A stretch of DNA of 64,000 bases from Stictocephala bisonia (lineage: Eukaryota; Arthropoda; Insecta; Hemiptera; Membracidae). Below the pieces are notes generated by a model. That model was not told the DNA's origin. It saw only the letters and a list, made by a program, of their open reading frames with translations, and made no database searches. Below, one piece after another: positions 48,254-59,944 of the stretch. Both the position numbers and the translations under genes were made by a program. Position 1 is the first letter of the stretch. Every line of letters begins with the position of its first letter. The stretch spans positions 248,001 to 312,000 of the forward strand of contig JAQJVL010000544.1 in assembly GCA_035578905.1 (NCBI GenBank), written 5' to 3'.

Positions 48254-49424
48254 GAACTGTCCGAGGTAGACGATCGCAATGTGCAACCGGCACACTCTTA
48301 CAATAGATGGGCATTTTAAATTAACTTTTATTACGTTTTAGATTTTTATTTCACCATAAGATAATACGGAATTTTCTTTCTTTTGAAATTCTTTTTCCTT
48401 AAAATATTATTATTATTGTTTTATATTTTGTAATAAGGTAACAATATTATTTTATTTTATTACTTTTACATACAAAGCAAATAAATAATGTTTATAAATC
48501 TAAATAGACGTTCTTCTTTGCTGGTAAAGAATTAATGGTTCTAGGAGATTAGATTAAACAGTGAATGGAAAATCAAGGGGGTGCTGTCTAATGCCTAATA
48601 GCATCCATTTGATGGCCTAGCGGAATGTTCATTTTTAAAGTGAAATTTTTATCCTCTCTGATAGGTTTTTCATAACTATTAAGAAACATTGATTACAAAC
48701 CAAAATTTGGTTTTTAATCAATGTTTTTAAATTATCAATTTGAATGATAAAAGAATATAAAAACTTATTGAACACGTACTGACGACAGGATGCACTTTGT
48801 TTGCGTACAGTAATGAGCTGGAAGGCACTACAAGTCGAAAAGTAATAAAAGAATGGGTGGTTATTGTGGATTTTTCTGTGAACGGAAGGTGGTAGAGATG
48901 CAGGCAAGTTTTTTTTTTTTTTTTTGACGTTATAAATGTCTGTCTGATGAGCTAACAATTCAACGGAGTGCTATGTCTAAGATTGCTATGAACCCTTGTG
49001 TAAACTAACAATGACATTTTAAAAATTCATACGACTACTGTTTCTAAAAATAAAATTGAGATTTCTGAGAGTAAAGAATCAAACATAATAAAATTTACGA
49101 GTTTGAAATTCTGATATTTGTAACAAGCTTTATATGATTTTATTAAAAGATCTATAAACATATAAAATAATGACCACTAAACATGACCATCTTGTCATGA
49201 TCATTGTTTATATAACAAGTGGAAGGAATATAACAAGTCGCGTACACGTCGTAAAGACTTGATATTTATTCAAAACAACTGGAGTTACTCTTATTTCTGC
49301 ATTTAAATTCCTTTCATCTACAAAAGATATATTGACCAAACAAGAATAACTACAATACCTTCGATATGGACATTTATAAATATCTAGAATGAAAGGAAAC
49401 GTTCGGAATTGTAATTGTGAGTTA
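48254..49424. other. AT-rich spacer with a palindrome and a T17 run
   Basis: It includes the palindrome at 48684-48726 and a 17-nt T run at 48909-48925. The 107-codon minus-strand frame at 48635-48958 spans both and has no recognised domain. Confidence 0.55.
48684..48726. repeat. Near-perfect 43-nt palindrome
   Basis: AAACATTGATTACAAACCAA and its complement TTGGTTTTTAATCAATGTTT meet almost without a loop; one mismatch in 21 bp. Confidence 0.95.
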
Positions 49425-49560
49425 CAGTAGATATTGATTTACCTTGTTTAGTGTGTTTGGCAATTTAGCATTACATAGACAAGATGTTGTACATATAACC
49501 ATCTGTGGAAGTAGTTATTTGTGACTTATTTTATCTTTTCCTTTTTTTTTTATTTTCTTT
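49425..49560. mobile_element. Single-copy relative of the 105-bp satellite and its right flank
   Basis: TTTAGTGTGTTTGGCAATTT, AGCATTACATAGACAAGATG and TTGTACATATAACC match 44295-44345. Similarity extends upstream into monomer-like TAGATATTGATTTACC and downstream into the TTTTATCTTTTC pyrimidine tract. So the same element is present here with one decayed monomer and no amplification. Confidence 0.75.
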
Positions 49561-49611
49561 CGGATTTTGGATCATACAATATCTGTACGCCAATCAAAAC
49601 AACTCTAAGTG

Positions 49612-49732
49612 CATGAGTGGGTAAGTACCATTGTGAGGGTGAGTGTTTCAATACCATTTTACGTGTATGGGTGATCAATACCACTGTACTTGTATTGTTG
49701 AGTGGATGTTTCAATACCACTGTACATGAATT
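49612..49732 (-). repeat. Dispersed 36-bp minisatellite family, 3-4 units
   Basis: GAGGGTGAGTGTTTCAATAC, CATTTTACGTGTATGGGTGA, TCAATACCACTGTACTTGTA and GGATGTTTCAATACCACTGT are inverted, diverged monomers. Confidence 0.75.
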
Positions 49733-49884
49733 AGAATGGAGACTGGGGTTTAGTTCCCCAGTAAGACGTGGTCTCGATTGCCTCTGTCACCGGCTATCAC
49801 TTACACCCCCTCCACTTCACTTACTCCCAGTAACGGATGTTAAAGATCACTCGCACACTAAAGACTCTTCATTTTTTTAATTCT

Positions 49885-50551
49885 TTATTCATTGTGTACT
49901 TTCATGAAAACTGAGTAGCTTTCCCTCATTGGTTTTCCCTCATTCAGTTATATTGTGTGTCTTCTGATTACTGTGTATTCATCTATTACTTCTCCATCAA
50001 CTGGTTGTGGTATTGTCATTAACAATGTGTGTCAATCTCTCGTTTATTTTTCACTTATCACGTTCTATTCAATGTTATATAGTTTCTACTTATTGCGTTA
50101 TCGTCATTTATATTTTGAACTGTTTACTCACTGTATACTATTCACTTATAAGTATAGTTTTAAACAATTCGGTTATATTTGTTGTTATTCGTTTTTATTA
50201 TTTGTTTCGTTTGCTGTTTGTTATTCACTCATGGTATTTTCTTTAATTATCTTGCGAACTTTTCATTTGTACTGTGTACTCTATATTTTCTATGTATTCT
50301 TTAATTATATCCGTACAGTTCAATCACACAGTGTTCTATTCAATATCGTTAAGTCTTATTTATGTTATACTCTTTTTTCATTGTGCACTCTATTTATTGT
50401 ATATGTGTTTGTTTTTTCGTTACTTTGTAGAAATTATGTATATCTCACTCACAGTTACTTACATTCTGATTGTTTACTTTTTCTTACTGTGAAGCTTGTT
50501 TATTACATTGTGGTTAATGCACTCATAAGTCGACTATTTATTCTCGATTAA
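49885..50551 (+). other. T-rich strand-skewed segment, probably a decayed tandem repeat
   Basis: The plus strand is strongly T-rich and A-poor. ACTGTGTACTCTATT-like motifs recur irregularly (49885, 49969, 50267, 50376 and others), suggesting an old repeat. A 198-codon frame is open from 49955 to 50551, rich in Phe, Tyr, Leu, Ser and Cys and almost wholly hydrophobic. Two other frames are also open for 70-80 codons, which points to composition and not coding. Confidence 0.5.
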
Positions 50552-51037
50552 TACATTTCCAGGGTTGTAGGTACGGGGATAGCAACAATATATTCTTGAT
50601 GTTATACGTTCATCTTATTTTGGCCATGCCTAGTAACAGACACTTAAATCCCTATTCTCATGGATTCACTCACTCAAATATCAAACTTCGATCAATATTA
50701 AATATATTTTTAATTAATAATTAAAGTAGCTTCTGTACCATTGTTAATTTTTGACTACTCGAAGGAAGTCAGTTGTAACCGAGGAGCCAAACAGACCGCT
50801 CGGCTGATTCATTGTTTTGTTATTGTTTGAAAGTTTTTTTTCGCCTACTTTTTTAAACTAGGCGTATGTATTCAAAATATCAAAAGCAAACCCAACTCGC
50901 AATATAATAACGTTTAAAATGACACCTCATACACAACTTTTGGTCAATAAATAACGAAAAATTCTGAATACGCAAATAGTATTGTTTATGGGACTAAAAC
51001 CAACATGGCCGACAGCCTCTGCAGACTCTTAAATCAA
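50552..51037. other. Spacer
   Basis: A GC-richer patch at 50.76-50.81 kb contains the small inverted pair CCGAG ... CTCGG. No gene recognised. Confidence 0.55.
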
Positions 51038-52474
51038 TTATACACGTCTCTCCACTTCAAGGCATATGACAGCTGACTTCAGTAAAGGGATTATACACGT
51101 CTCTCCACTTCAAGGCATATGACAGCTGACTTCAGTAAAGGGATTATACACGTCTCTCCACTTCAAGGCATATGACAGCTGACTTCAGTAAAGGGATTAT
51201 ACACGTCTCTCCACTTCAAGGCATATGACAGCTGACTTCAGTAAAGGGATTATACACGTCTCTCCACTTCAAGGCATATGACAGCTGACTTCAGTAAAGG
51301 GATTATACACGTATCTCCACTTCAAGGCATATGACAGCTGACTTCAGTAAAGGGATTATACATGTCTCTCCACTTCAAGGCGTATGACAGCTGACTTCAG
51401 TACAGGGATTATACACGTCTCTCCACTTCAAGGCGTATGACAGCTGACTTCAGTAAAGGGATTTTACACGTCTCTCCACTTCAAGGCATATGACAGCTGA
51501 CTTCAGTAAAGGGGTTATACACGTCTCTCCACTTCAAGGCATATGACAGCTGACTTCAGTAAAGGAATTATACACGTCTCTCCATTTCAAGGCATATGAC
51601 AGCTGACTTCAGTAAAGGGATTATACACGTATCTCCACTTCAAGGCATATGACAGCTGACTTCAGTAAAGGGATTATACATGTCTCTCCACTTCAAGGCG
51701 TATGACAGCTGACTTCAGTACAGGGATTATACACGTCTCTCCACTTCAAGGCGTATGACAGCTGACTTCAGTAAAGGGATTTTACACGTCTCTCCACTTC
51801 AAGGCATATGACAGCTGACTTCAGTAAAGGGGTTATACACGTCTCTCCACTTCAAGGCATATGACAGCTGACTTCAGTAAAGGAATTATACACGTCTCTC
51901 CATTTCAAGGCATATGACAGCTGACTTCAGTAAAGGGATTATACACGTATCTCCACTTCAAGGCATATGAAAGCTGACTTCAGTAAAGGGATTATACACG
52001 TCTCTCCACTTCAAGGCATGTGACAGCTGACTTCAGTAAAGGGATTATACACGTCTCTCCACTTCAAGGCATATGACAGCTTACTTCAGTAAAGGGGTTA
52101 TACACGTCTCTCCACTTCAAGGCATATGACAGCTGACTTCAGTAAAGGGGTTATACACGTCTCTCCACTTCAAGGCGTATGACAGCTGACTTTATTAAAG
52201 GGATTATACATGTCTCTCCACTTCAAGGCATATGACAGCTGACTTCAGTAAAGGGATTATACACGTCTCTCCACTTCAAGGCATATGACAGCTGACTTCA
52301 GTAAAGGGGTTATACACGTCTCTCCACTTCAAGGCATATGACAGCTGACTTCAGTAAAGGGATTATACACGTCTCTCCACTTCAAGGCATATGACAGCTG
52401 ACTTCAGTAAAGGGGTTATACACGTCTCTCCACTTCAAGGCATATGACAGCTGACTTCAGTAAAGGGAATATAC
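51038..52474. repeat. Tandem array, 53-bp unit, about 27 copies, with a 318-bp higher-order duplication
   Basis: GGGATTATACACGTCTCTCC then ACTTCAAGGCATATGACAGC then TGACTTCAGTAAA recurs every 53 bp. A run of six differently mutated units (GTATCTCC, CATGTCTC, TACAGGG, TTTTACAC, GGGGTTA, GGAATTA/CCATTTC) starting at 51301 is repeated exactly 318 bp later at 51619, a six-unit higher-order repeat. Confidence 0.98.
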
Positions 52475-53690
52475 TAAGCTAAACAAAAACTTTCATTACA
52501 GTTTTGTAGATGTATAGGGGCCTACATTACCTTTATTAAGCTTTAAAAATGTACGAATCACAACAAAAACCATACATTAAAATATTTCATAAAGATAAGA
52601 TACTTATTTATTTTGACAAAGTTTAACTTCTGTAGAATATAGTAGATTTTAAAACATAAAAAGAAAATAATATTTTATAACTTTAAAAAACTCTTCTTAT
52701 TGGGAGCTTTATAATTTAAAATTATACATTGTTTATTTAATTATTGATCATAATGTAACGTTTGTGCTTTGAACTTGGTGTTAAATTATAAGAATCAAGC
52801 AAGTTAAAAAGCTATTATTTAATTTTTTGTTGGTAGTCAAAAATTAAAAAATCAAAAAGTAAAATCACAAATAAATTATAAATAAAAATAAGGTTTTAAC
52901 GTGCTCGTTTGGATCCTATTTTTTAGCAAAAGGTGAAGCAAACTTATATTTTTTTTTTATTTTATCAGAAAATGTATTTCTTAAGAACTAGAAATCGTAA
53001 ACATAAAATCAGAATAACGTGATTAGTTATTCTTTGAATATATTTGAGAACTTCCTAAATACTTTCTAGAACAAAAACTATTTTGTACGACTTTTGCAGT
53101 ATCGAGATCAAAATATGAAGACATTTTAGCGCTTACATAACCAAATTACATCTTCCAATACGTTTTTATTTAGCCTTTTTAACAATTAACATTAATACAT
53201 TCTAGTCTAAGAGAGCTTGGTGCAGAGAACTAAGTGGGACTTAACTTTAAGTGGATTTGAAGTGTTCTCAACTAGTCGCACATTATAAACCGATTAGTTT
53301 TGTTACCGTGCTTTGAAGAAACTACGAGTTTAATAGATTAGTATTAACTTTTAGTATTACTGAGATAGGGCAATCTACAAAGTGAATTTCAAACTCCTAA
53401 GTGGAATCAAGGTGTACTAACCAAGTCACATACGAGATTTTTTTCACAGCGCAGTACATATTAACCAAATGAATTGTACCATTAGCTACTACGAACAATA
53501 GTTGGAATACAATAACTTAAATCTGTGTATTTTATGGTTCTTGAGGTATAAATTGTTATCTACAAAAACCTACAGACAGAATGTAAAATAAGTAAAATAA
53601 ACCATTTATCACAGGATATTTTTTCTGTTTAACATAATTAACATGTCACAGTTCATATCCCATTACTTCAAATTTGTAAATTTCTTGAAG
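52475..53690. other. AT-rich spacer
   Basis: No gene, RNA gene or transposon end recognised. Confidence 0.6.
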
Positions 53691-55285
53691 AAACATACTT
53701 GTACAGCTTACAGTGATATCAATACGTAAACATACTTGTACAGCTTACAGTGATATCAATACGTAAACATACTTGTACAGCTTACAGTGATATCAATACG
53801 TAAACATACTTGTACAGCTTACAGTGATATCAATACGTAAACATACTTGTACAGCTTACAGTGATATCAATACGTAAACATACTTGTACAGCTTACAGTG
53901 ATATCAATACGTAAACATACTTGTACAGCTTACAGTGATATCAATACGTAAACATACTTGTACAGCTTACAGTGATATCAATACGTAAACATACTTGTAC
54001 AGCTTACAGTGATATCAATACGTAAACATACTTGTACAGCTTACAGTGATATCAATACGTAAACATACTTGTACAGCTTACAGTGATATCAATACGTAAA
54101 CATACTTGTACAGCTTACAGTGATATCAATACGTAAACATACTTGTACAGCTTACAGTGATAGCAATACGTAAACATACTTGTACAGCTTACAGTGATAG
54201 CAATACGTAAACATACTTGTACAGCTTACAGTGATAGCAATACGTAAACATACTTGTACAGCTTACAGTGATAGCAATACGTAAACATACTTGTACAGCT
54301 TACAGTGATATCAATACGTAAACATACTTGTACAGCTTACAGTGATATCAATACGTAAACATACTTGTACAGCTTACAGTGATATCAATACGTAAACATA
54401 CTTGTACAGCTTACAGTGATATCAATACGTAAACATACTTGTACAGCTTACAGTGATATCAATACGTAAACATACTTGTACAGCTTACAGTGATAGCAAT
54501 ACGTAAACATACTTGTACAGCTTACAGTGATAGCAATACGTAAACATACTTGTACAGCTTACAGTGATAGCAATACGTAAACATACTTGTACAGCTTACA
54601 GTGATATCAATACGTAAACATACTTGTACAGCTTACAGTGATATCAATACGTAAACATACTTGTACAGCTTACAGTGATATCAATACGTAAACATACTTG
54701 TACAGCTTACAGTGATATCAATACGTAAACATACTTGTACAGCTTACAGTGATATCAATACGTAAACATACTTGTACAGCTTACAGTGATATCAATACGT
54801 AAACATACTTGTACAGCTTACAGTGATATCAATACGTAAACATACTTGTACAGCTTACAGTGATATCAATACGTAAACATACTTGTACAGCTTACAGTGA
54901 TATCAATACGTAAACATACTTGTACAGCTTACAGTGATATCAATACGTAAACATACTTGTACAGCTTACAGTGATATCAATACGTAAACATACTTGTACA
55001 GCTTACAGTGATATCAATACGTAAACATAGTTGTACAGCTTACAGTGATATCAATACGTAAACATAGTTGTACAGCTTACAGTGATATCAATACGTAAAC
55101 ATACTTGTACAGCTTACAGTGATAGCAATACGTAAACATACTTGTACAGCTTACAGTGATAGCAATACGTAAACATACTTGTACAGCTTACTGTGATAGC
55201 AATACGTAAACATACTTGTACAGCTTACAGTGATATCAATACGTAAACATACTTGTACAGCTTACAGTGATATCAATACGTAAAC
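53691..55285. repeat. Tandem array, 37-bp unit, about 43 copies
   Basis: AAACATACTTGTACAGCTTA then CAGTGATATCAATACGT repeats every 37 bp. Variant GATAGCAA occurs in runs of 4, 3 and 3 units (near 54161-54271, 54491-54565 and 55122-55196), and CATAGTTG in two adjacent units. The part CATACTTGTACAG...TGATATCAATAC resembles the dispersed 36-bp family (CATACTCGTACAGTGGTATTGAA). Confidence 0.98.
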
Positions 55286-55384
55286 ACTAAATTATAATTA
55301 CTTAAAAATTACTTTTAATTATTTTTGGAGAATTTTATTCCAAAAAGTGTATGACTGAATGTCTGGTATTTAATTAAGGGAGCA

Positions 55385-55795
55385 CTTCACCCTATCTCCG
55401 TAATGTTAACTTATGTACCTTTTTCTCAGTTTCTATAACAGATATCTTAGTTCTGTTTTTTTTTTTTTTTTTTTTTTTCTATGAATAAACCATACTTTGT
55501 TGTATAAGTAGAAACTCTAATTTGTGAATTTGATTTAAAATTTTGTTGTTGCATAATTATAAAAAACTATGTTTTAATATTACAAATGTTCAGATTATTT
55601 ATTTTTTTATAATGTTATTAAAAACTATTATGGTTGTTTAAGAGTTTCAGCATGTGTAAATAAGTATAATAAACAAGCACCTTAAATTTAATTTTTATAT
55701 CTGTTACAGAACTTGAGAAAAAAGTACATAAAGTAAAAAAAAAGTACTTTTTCGGGAAATTACGAAAATATAAATGAAACCACTTTAACGTATCA
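55385..55795. mobile_element. Small element with ~100-bp imperfect inverted ends
   Basis: AACTTATGTACCTTTTTCTC then AGTTTCTATAACAGATAT on the left matches the reverse complement of ATATCTGTTACAGAACTTGA then GAAAAAAGTACATAAAGT on the right. CACTTCACC...CCGTAAT and its counterpart extend the arms outward. The interior is AT-rich, includes a 23-nt T run (55456-55478), and has no coding capacity. The exact ends and target duplication are unclear. Confidence 0.7.
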
Positions 55796-56054
55796 ACTCA
55801 ACACACTCCTGTCCCAAAGGACGATCCAGCTCCTTCTTCTGGCTCATATGTATCTTCAAGTTTCCTTCTCGGAAGGCTTTTCTTTTTCTTTATATTTCTT
55901 CAACTTCTTCCTGGGCTTTGTCTACTGCAGTGACCCGTCTTTTCTCTAATTTGGCCATTGTTGTTGTGAATTTTTGCCTGTGTCAAGCCCACACTGTAGC
56001 AGAATCTTAATCTTAAATTTTCCAATACGGCCATCAAAGTTGCAACTGCAATTA
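55796..56054. other. Spacer
   Basis: Slightly GC-richer sequence with short frames; nothing recognised. Confidence 0.5.
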
Positions 56055-56595
56055 TGCAGGGTGTCCCGTAAGTACTGACCAACATTTCACGAGGTTATAC
56101 TACAGTTCAAAGCAAACAATTTTCATCATATAATGTACGAGTGTCGTATAGTCGTATAGTCCCATCTTGCTTAGTTTTCTGTCTATCTGTCTGTATGTGT
56201 TTTTTAGAAAATAATGTATATCTTCAAAATTGTTTGGGATATCAAGTTGAAACTTTTTATATTTACTGACCTTATTAGTGTACATCTGAAATTAAAGTTT
56301 CAAAATTATATAATTTACATAAACAAAATGGCGGCCATTTAAAACTTTCAAATCCTAATAACTTTAATACGAGTGATGTTATAGAAAAATGACAAGAAAC
56401 ATATAACATAGCCCCTTTTAATACAAGAGTTTCGGTACCAGATTTATTTTTCTACAATAAGTTGTTACAGAAATAAGTAAGATTTCTCAAGTAAAGGTCT
56501 GTGTTTTATTCAAAATTCCAATGTGTTTTCAAATAATATTGAACTTTTAGTATAACCTCGTGAAATTTTGGTCAGTACCTACGGGACATCCTGTA
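56055..56595. mobile_element. TIR element (MITE), 541 bp, CAGGGTGTCCCG ends, TA target duplication
   Basis: The left end TGCAGGGTGTCCCGTAAGTA continues CTGACCAACATTTCACGAGG. The right end, in reverse, reads TACAGGATGTCCCGTAGGTA then CTGACCAAAATTTCACGAGG. The TIRs are at least 50 bp with few mismatches. TA flanks both sides (56053-56054 and 56596-56597). The interior contains an AAAATGGCGGCCATTT motif and no transposase. TA duplication suggests a Tc1/mariner-like MITE. Confidence 0.85.
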
Positions 56596-57726
56596 TATTC
56601 TAATTGTAATACACTCTTTTTTTTAAACATACATTGAAATCTGGGAAATTTTAATTTTTAAACAAACAAAAACAACCGAGAAACATGTAAAATACCTATA
56701 ACATGACTAAGTACAAATAAATATCTCTTATAACCACATAAACATTATTTAGCAACGATATAAATAGCAATAAGATGATATTTGTATTCACTAGCATTAT
56801 AGCAAACAAATGAGAACAAAACAATTACTATTTATTAAGTATGATTAGTACTATAGGAACACCAACCTCCAACTGCTTGGTGAGTGGAAGGTTCGGACGG
56901 AAAAACTGCGAACATCCGCTGATAAACCTATACTTTTGAATAACTTATACTAATATAAAAAACACATATTAAATACCATTTTAAAGAGGAGCTTTCAAGG
57001 TACAAAAATTACTAAAAATCCCAAAATCGAAGAAAAATAATATTTTTGGTTAAGTGCTGCCCGGACTTTTAATGCCTTTCACTGCTTAATGCGGTTCCTT
57101 TTTAGAGAACGTCAAGTTAATTCAACGGTTATTATTTGTTAAAATCACTTTGTTAAAAAAAGTGATCTTAAAATTCTCTACGCATTTAAATTCTAATAAT
57201 TATTTTCAATTAAACTGTGAGTAAAAAGGAAACTTGTATCCAACACAATTTCGAAAAGGCGGATGTTTAATATATTCAGGCGCTGGTAGGCAAAATGGAT
57301 ACTGTAACCAGTTTGCCAGCCGTTAATTGCAGGCGTTGTTGTGTTATATCCTTGTTGAGCTCCCTTATTTACTACATTATCAGCTATTTTGGCAGCATGC
57401 CACATTTTGTCTCGTAAAGCTGTGCAGGCTGCTGTATACAGAGTGTGGTGGGTTCAAAATGTCAACGCAACAAACCCTTATAGTGTTTTAATCACCACAA
57501 ACGACTCAATATTGTGTAATGTGTTGTGAGTTTGGAGTGGAAACAAAGGACAACAGTTACAACGGTGCTTCGACAATTACTGAGTCATTAAAATCTAAAG
57601 ACAAGGGAATCTTTAAATTCATCCTTTCAATTACAAATTTTATTTTATTTCACCGTAACAATTGGTTTGTTGGAGTTGGCTTGAGGACGTTTTTTCTTGC
57701 ACACTAAGAAATAAAAACCTGTTTGT
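56596..57726. other. AT-rich spacer
   Basis: Nothing recognised. A minus-strand frame at 57193-57405 has no identifiable domain. Confidence 0.55.
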
Positions 57727-57741
57727 CAGTTTAACTTGAGG

Positions 57742-58176
57742 CAGACCCAACCTACCTGTAGCCCGGCCGCCGCGACACTTTTACAGTCCTACTAACGACT
57801 CTTGGGTGAACGCCTCAGTTAATTAATTAATATAAACTAAATTTTGTTCTAAAATAATAGTTCGCCATTAATAACATCGATGTAACAAACATATCTGTTT
57901 CTGCCTCATTTAAATCGGATATGTTTTACGGTTTATACACAATAAAAATACCAAACGTAATAATAATCTGAAACGTGTATAAACAGTAAAATATGTCCGA
58001 TTTAAATGGGAAAAACTGAATATGTTTCTTACATTGATCTTATTAATTCAAACTGGTGAATCATTATATTACAACAAAATTTGGTTTATATTAATATTGA
58101 ACTGAGGCGTTCACCCAAGCGTCGCTAATAGGATTTTAAAAGGTTCATGGATGGGCATGCAGGTAGGTTGGGTCGG
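57742..58176. mobile_element. Foldback element, arms about 200 bp, ends CAGACCCAACCTACCTG
   Basis: The left end CAGACCCAACCTACCTG (57742-57758) is mirrored by CAGGTAGGTTGGGTCGG (58160-58176). Inner matching blocks are GGGTGAACGCCTCAGTT, TAATATAAACTAAATTTTGT, and ATTTAAATCGGATATGTTTT against its complement. The arms show moderate divergence. Just outside the right end lies one inverted copy of the 31-bp monomer that is amplified at 59.2 kb. Confidence 0.85.
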
Positions 58177-58199
58177 GCGGACTCGAACTGAGCACCAGC

Positions 58200-59218
58200 C
58201 AAAAAGGGTTCCTAAGTAGACAGCAGACAGTTCTATTTAATGCACAAAAACACTAGTAACGAAAATTTTGCACAATTTAATTTCCTAAACCTTGGTGTAA
58301 TGGTTTTTAAAATTTGATCATAAATAAGTTAAGTCTGTTTACCAAAATACACGCTAACTTGGCAAAATTCCCACAGTTCCGATCTTTACAAACGTTACAC
58401 AAAGAACGTTTAATGAATAACAATTTACTGATCTTTGTAACTTATAATTTACTACTGTATCATTTTTGTTGTCTTGTAATTATTTTGTATATTTGATACT
58501 TTTAAAGATAAGGCTTTGAAAACTAAACGACAACATTTTCAAGTAAAGTTAATTTTATTCTAAGTCCCTTTAGGACTCATTACCCAATGCCAAATTGCTG
58601 AGTTTAAAATATTTCCATTTAGCCGTTCCAAAAATATAAATTTTTTGTGAAAAAATGAAAATAAAATTTTTATTAGATAAACGAAATATTTTTAGAACTT
58701 TATGTTTATACAAGAACAAATTTACTTGGTTTTGTATCAATTATTATTTATTTAATTTGTGCGTCCTTTCACGAATCACCCTGCTTATTATATTTTTGAG
58801 GATTCGAAAACTGTCCGTTAAACACAAAAGTTTCTGTGACATATTTTGAAATGGGTTTTAAATCTATTGACTATGAGATACTATATAACTAACGTGTTTT
58901 AAGCAAACTCTTTGAATTATTTTTTTTCAAATGTTCTATTTCTTTAGTAAAAATTTATTTATTTGACACGTCGGACAAAGGTTTTGTGAACACCCAAACG
59001 TTTCTTTTGTGAAGTCGTCTATAGACGTCCAGACGACATGTATTTTGTAAATAACTAATTTTGGGAGTTCAGAGATCCCAAATCGAAAATTATATTTACT
59101 GAAGTCTAAATCTAAACCAAGGATGAGATAGGTATTTCAGTAGGCTACACAATAGAATAGAAGGAATGCATTTTCTCACTAGTCTTACGGTTCACTACCT
59201 AAGACCCTGCACGGTGGA
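58200..59218. other. AT-rich spacer within the bracketed segment
   Basis: No transposase or other gene is recognised. Open frames at 58314-58496 and 58655-58849 are AT-rich and without domains. Confidence 0.55.
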
Positions 59219-59248
59219 GCAGACCCAGCCTACCTAAGATTTGGAAAG

Positions 59249-59913
59249 TGCCCAGTTCATGTGATTTAGTTGCCGCTGGTGCCCAGTTTGGGTGATTTAG
59301 TTGCCTCTGGTGCTCAGTTCGGGTGATTTAGTTGCCACTGGTGCTCAGTTCGGGTGATTTAGTTGCCGCTGGTGCCCAGTTCGGGTGATTTAGTTACCAC
59401 TGTTACCCAGTTCGAGTGATTTAGTTGCCGCTGGTGCCCAGTTTGGGTGATTTAGTTGCCACTAGTGCCCAGTTCGAGTGATTTAGTAGCCACTAGTGCC
59501 CAGTTCGAGTGATTTAGTTGCCGCCGGTGCCCAGTTCGGGTGATTTAGTTGCCACTGGTGCTCAGTTCGGGTGATTTAGTAGCCACTAGTGCCCAGTTCG
59601 AGTGATTTAGTTGCCGCCGGTGCCCAGTTTGGGTAATTTAGTTGCCACTGGTGCTCAGTTCGGGTGATTTAGTTGCCGATGGTGCCCAGTTCAGGTGATT
59701 TAGTTACCACTGGTACCCAGTTCGGGTGATTTAGTAGCCACTGGTGCCCAGTTCGAGTGATTTAGTTGCCGCTGGTGCCCAGTTCGGGTAATTTAGTTGC
59801 CACTGGTGCCCAGTTCGGGTGATTTAGTTGCCGCTGGTGCCCAGTTCGGGTGATTTAGTTGCCACTGCTGCCCAGTTCGGGTTATTTAATTGCCACTGGT
59901 GCCCATTTCGGGT
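59249..59913. repeat. Tandem array, 31-bp unit, about 21 copies
   Basis: GGGTGATTTAGTTGCCACTG then GTGCCCAGTTC recurs every 31 bp with many single-base variants (GCCGCTGG, TAGCCACTAG, CTCAGTTC). The high variant content suggests an older array than those at 14 kb or 53 kb. Confidence 0.97.
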
Positions 59914-59944
59914 GCACCAGTTGGATCTACCTCAAGTTAAACTG

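Larger units (their letters stand above)
57727..59944. mobile_element. Possible composite element bracketed by inverted CAGTTTAACTTGAGG termini
   Basis: CAGTTTAACTTGAGGCAGAC at 57727 and, inverted, GGATCTACCTCAAGTTAAAC then TG ending at 59944 agree at nearly all positions over about 25 bp. They enclose the foldback, a partial GCAGACCCAGCCTACCT end at 59219, and the 31-bp array. No target duplication is seen, so this may be one element with internal minisatellite or two fragments of a family. Confidence 0.45.

Noticed and set aside
1..55285. CRISPR-like arrays
   Set aside because: All arrays are head-to-tail monomers with no unique spacers, no leader and no cas genes, in eukaryotic DNA.
56100..56285. 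Minus-strand frame inside the 541-bp TIR element as a transposase remnant
   Set aside because: No DDE/D or helix-turn-helix motif is visible; the element is too short and looks like a non-coding MITE.
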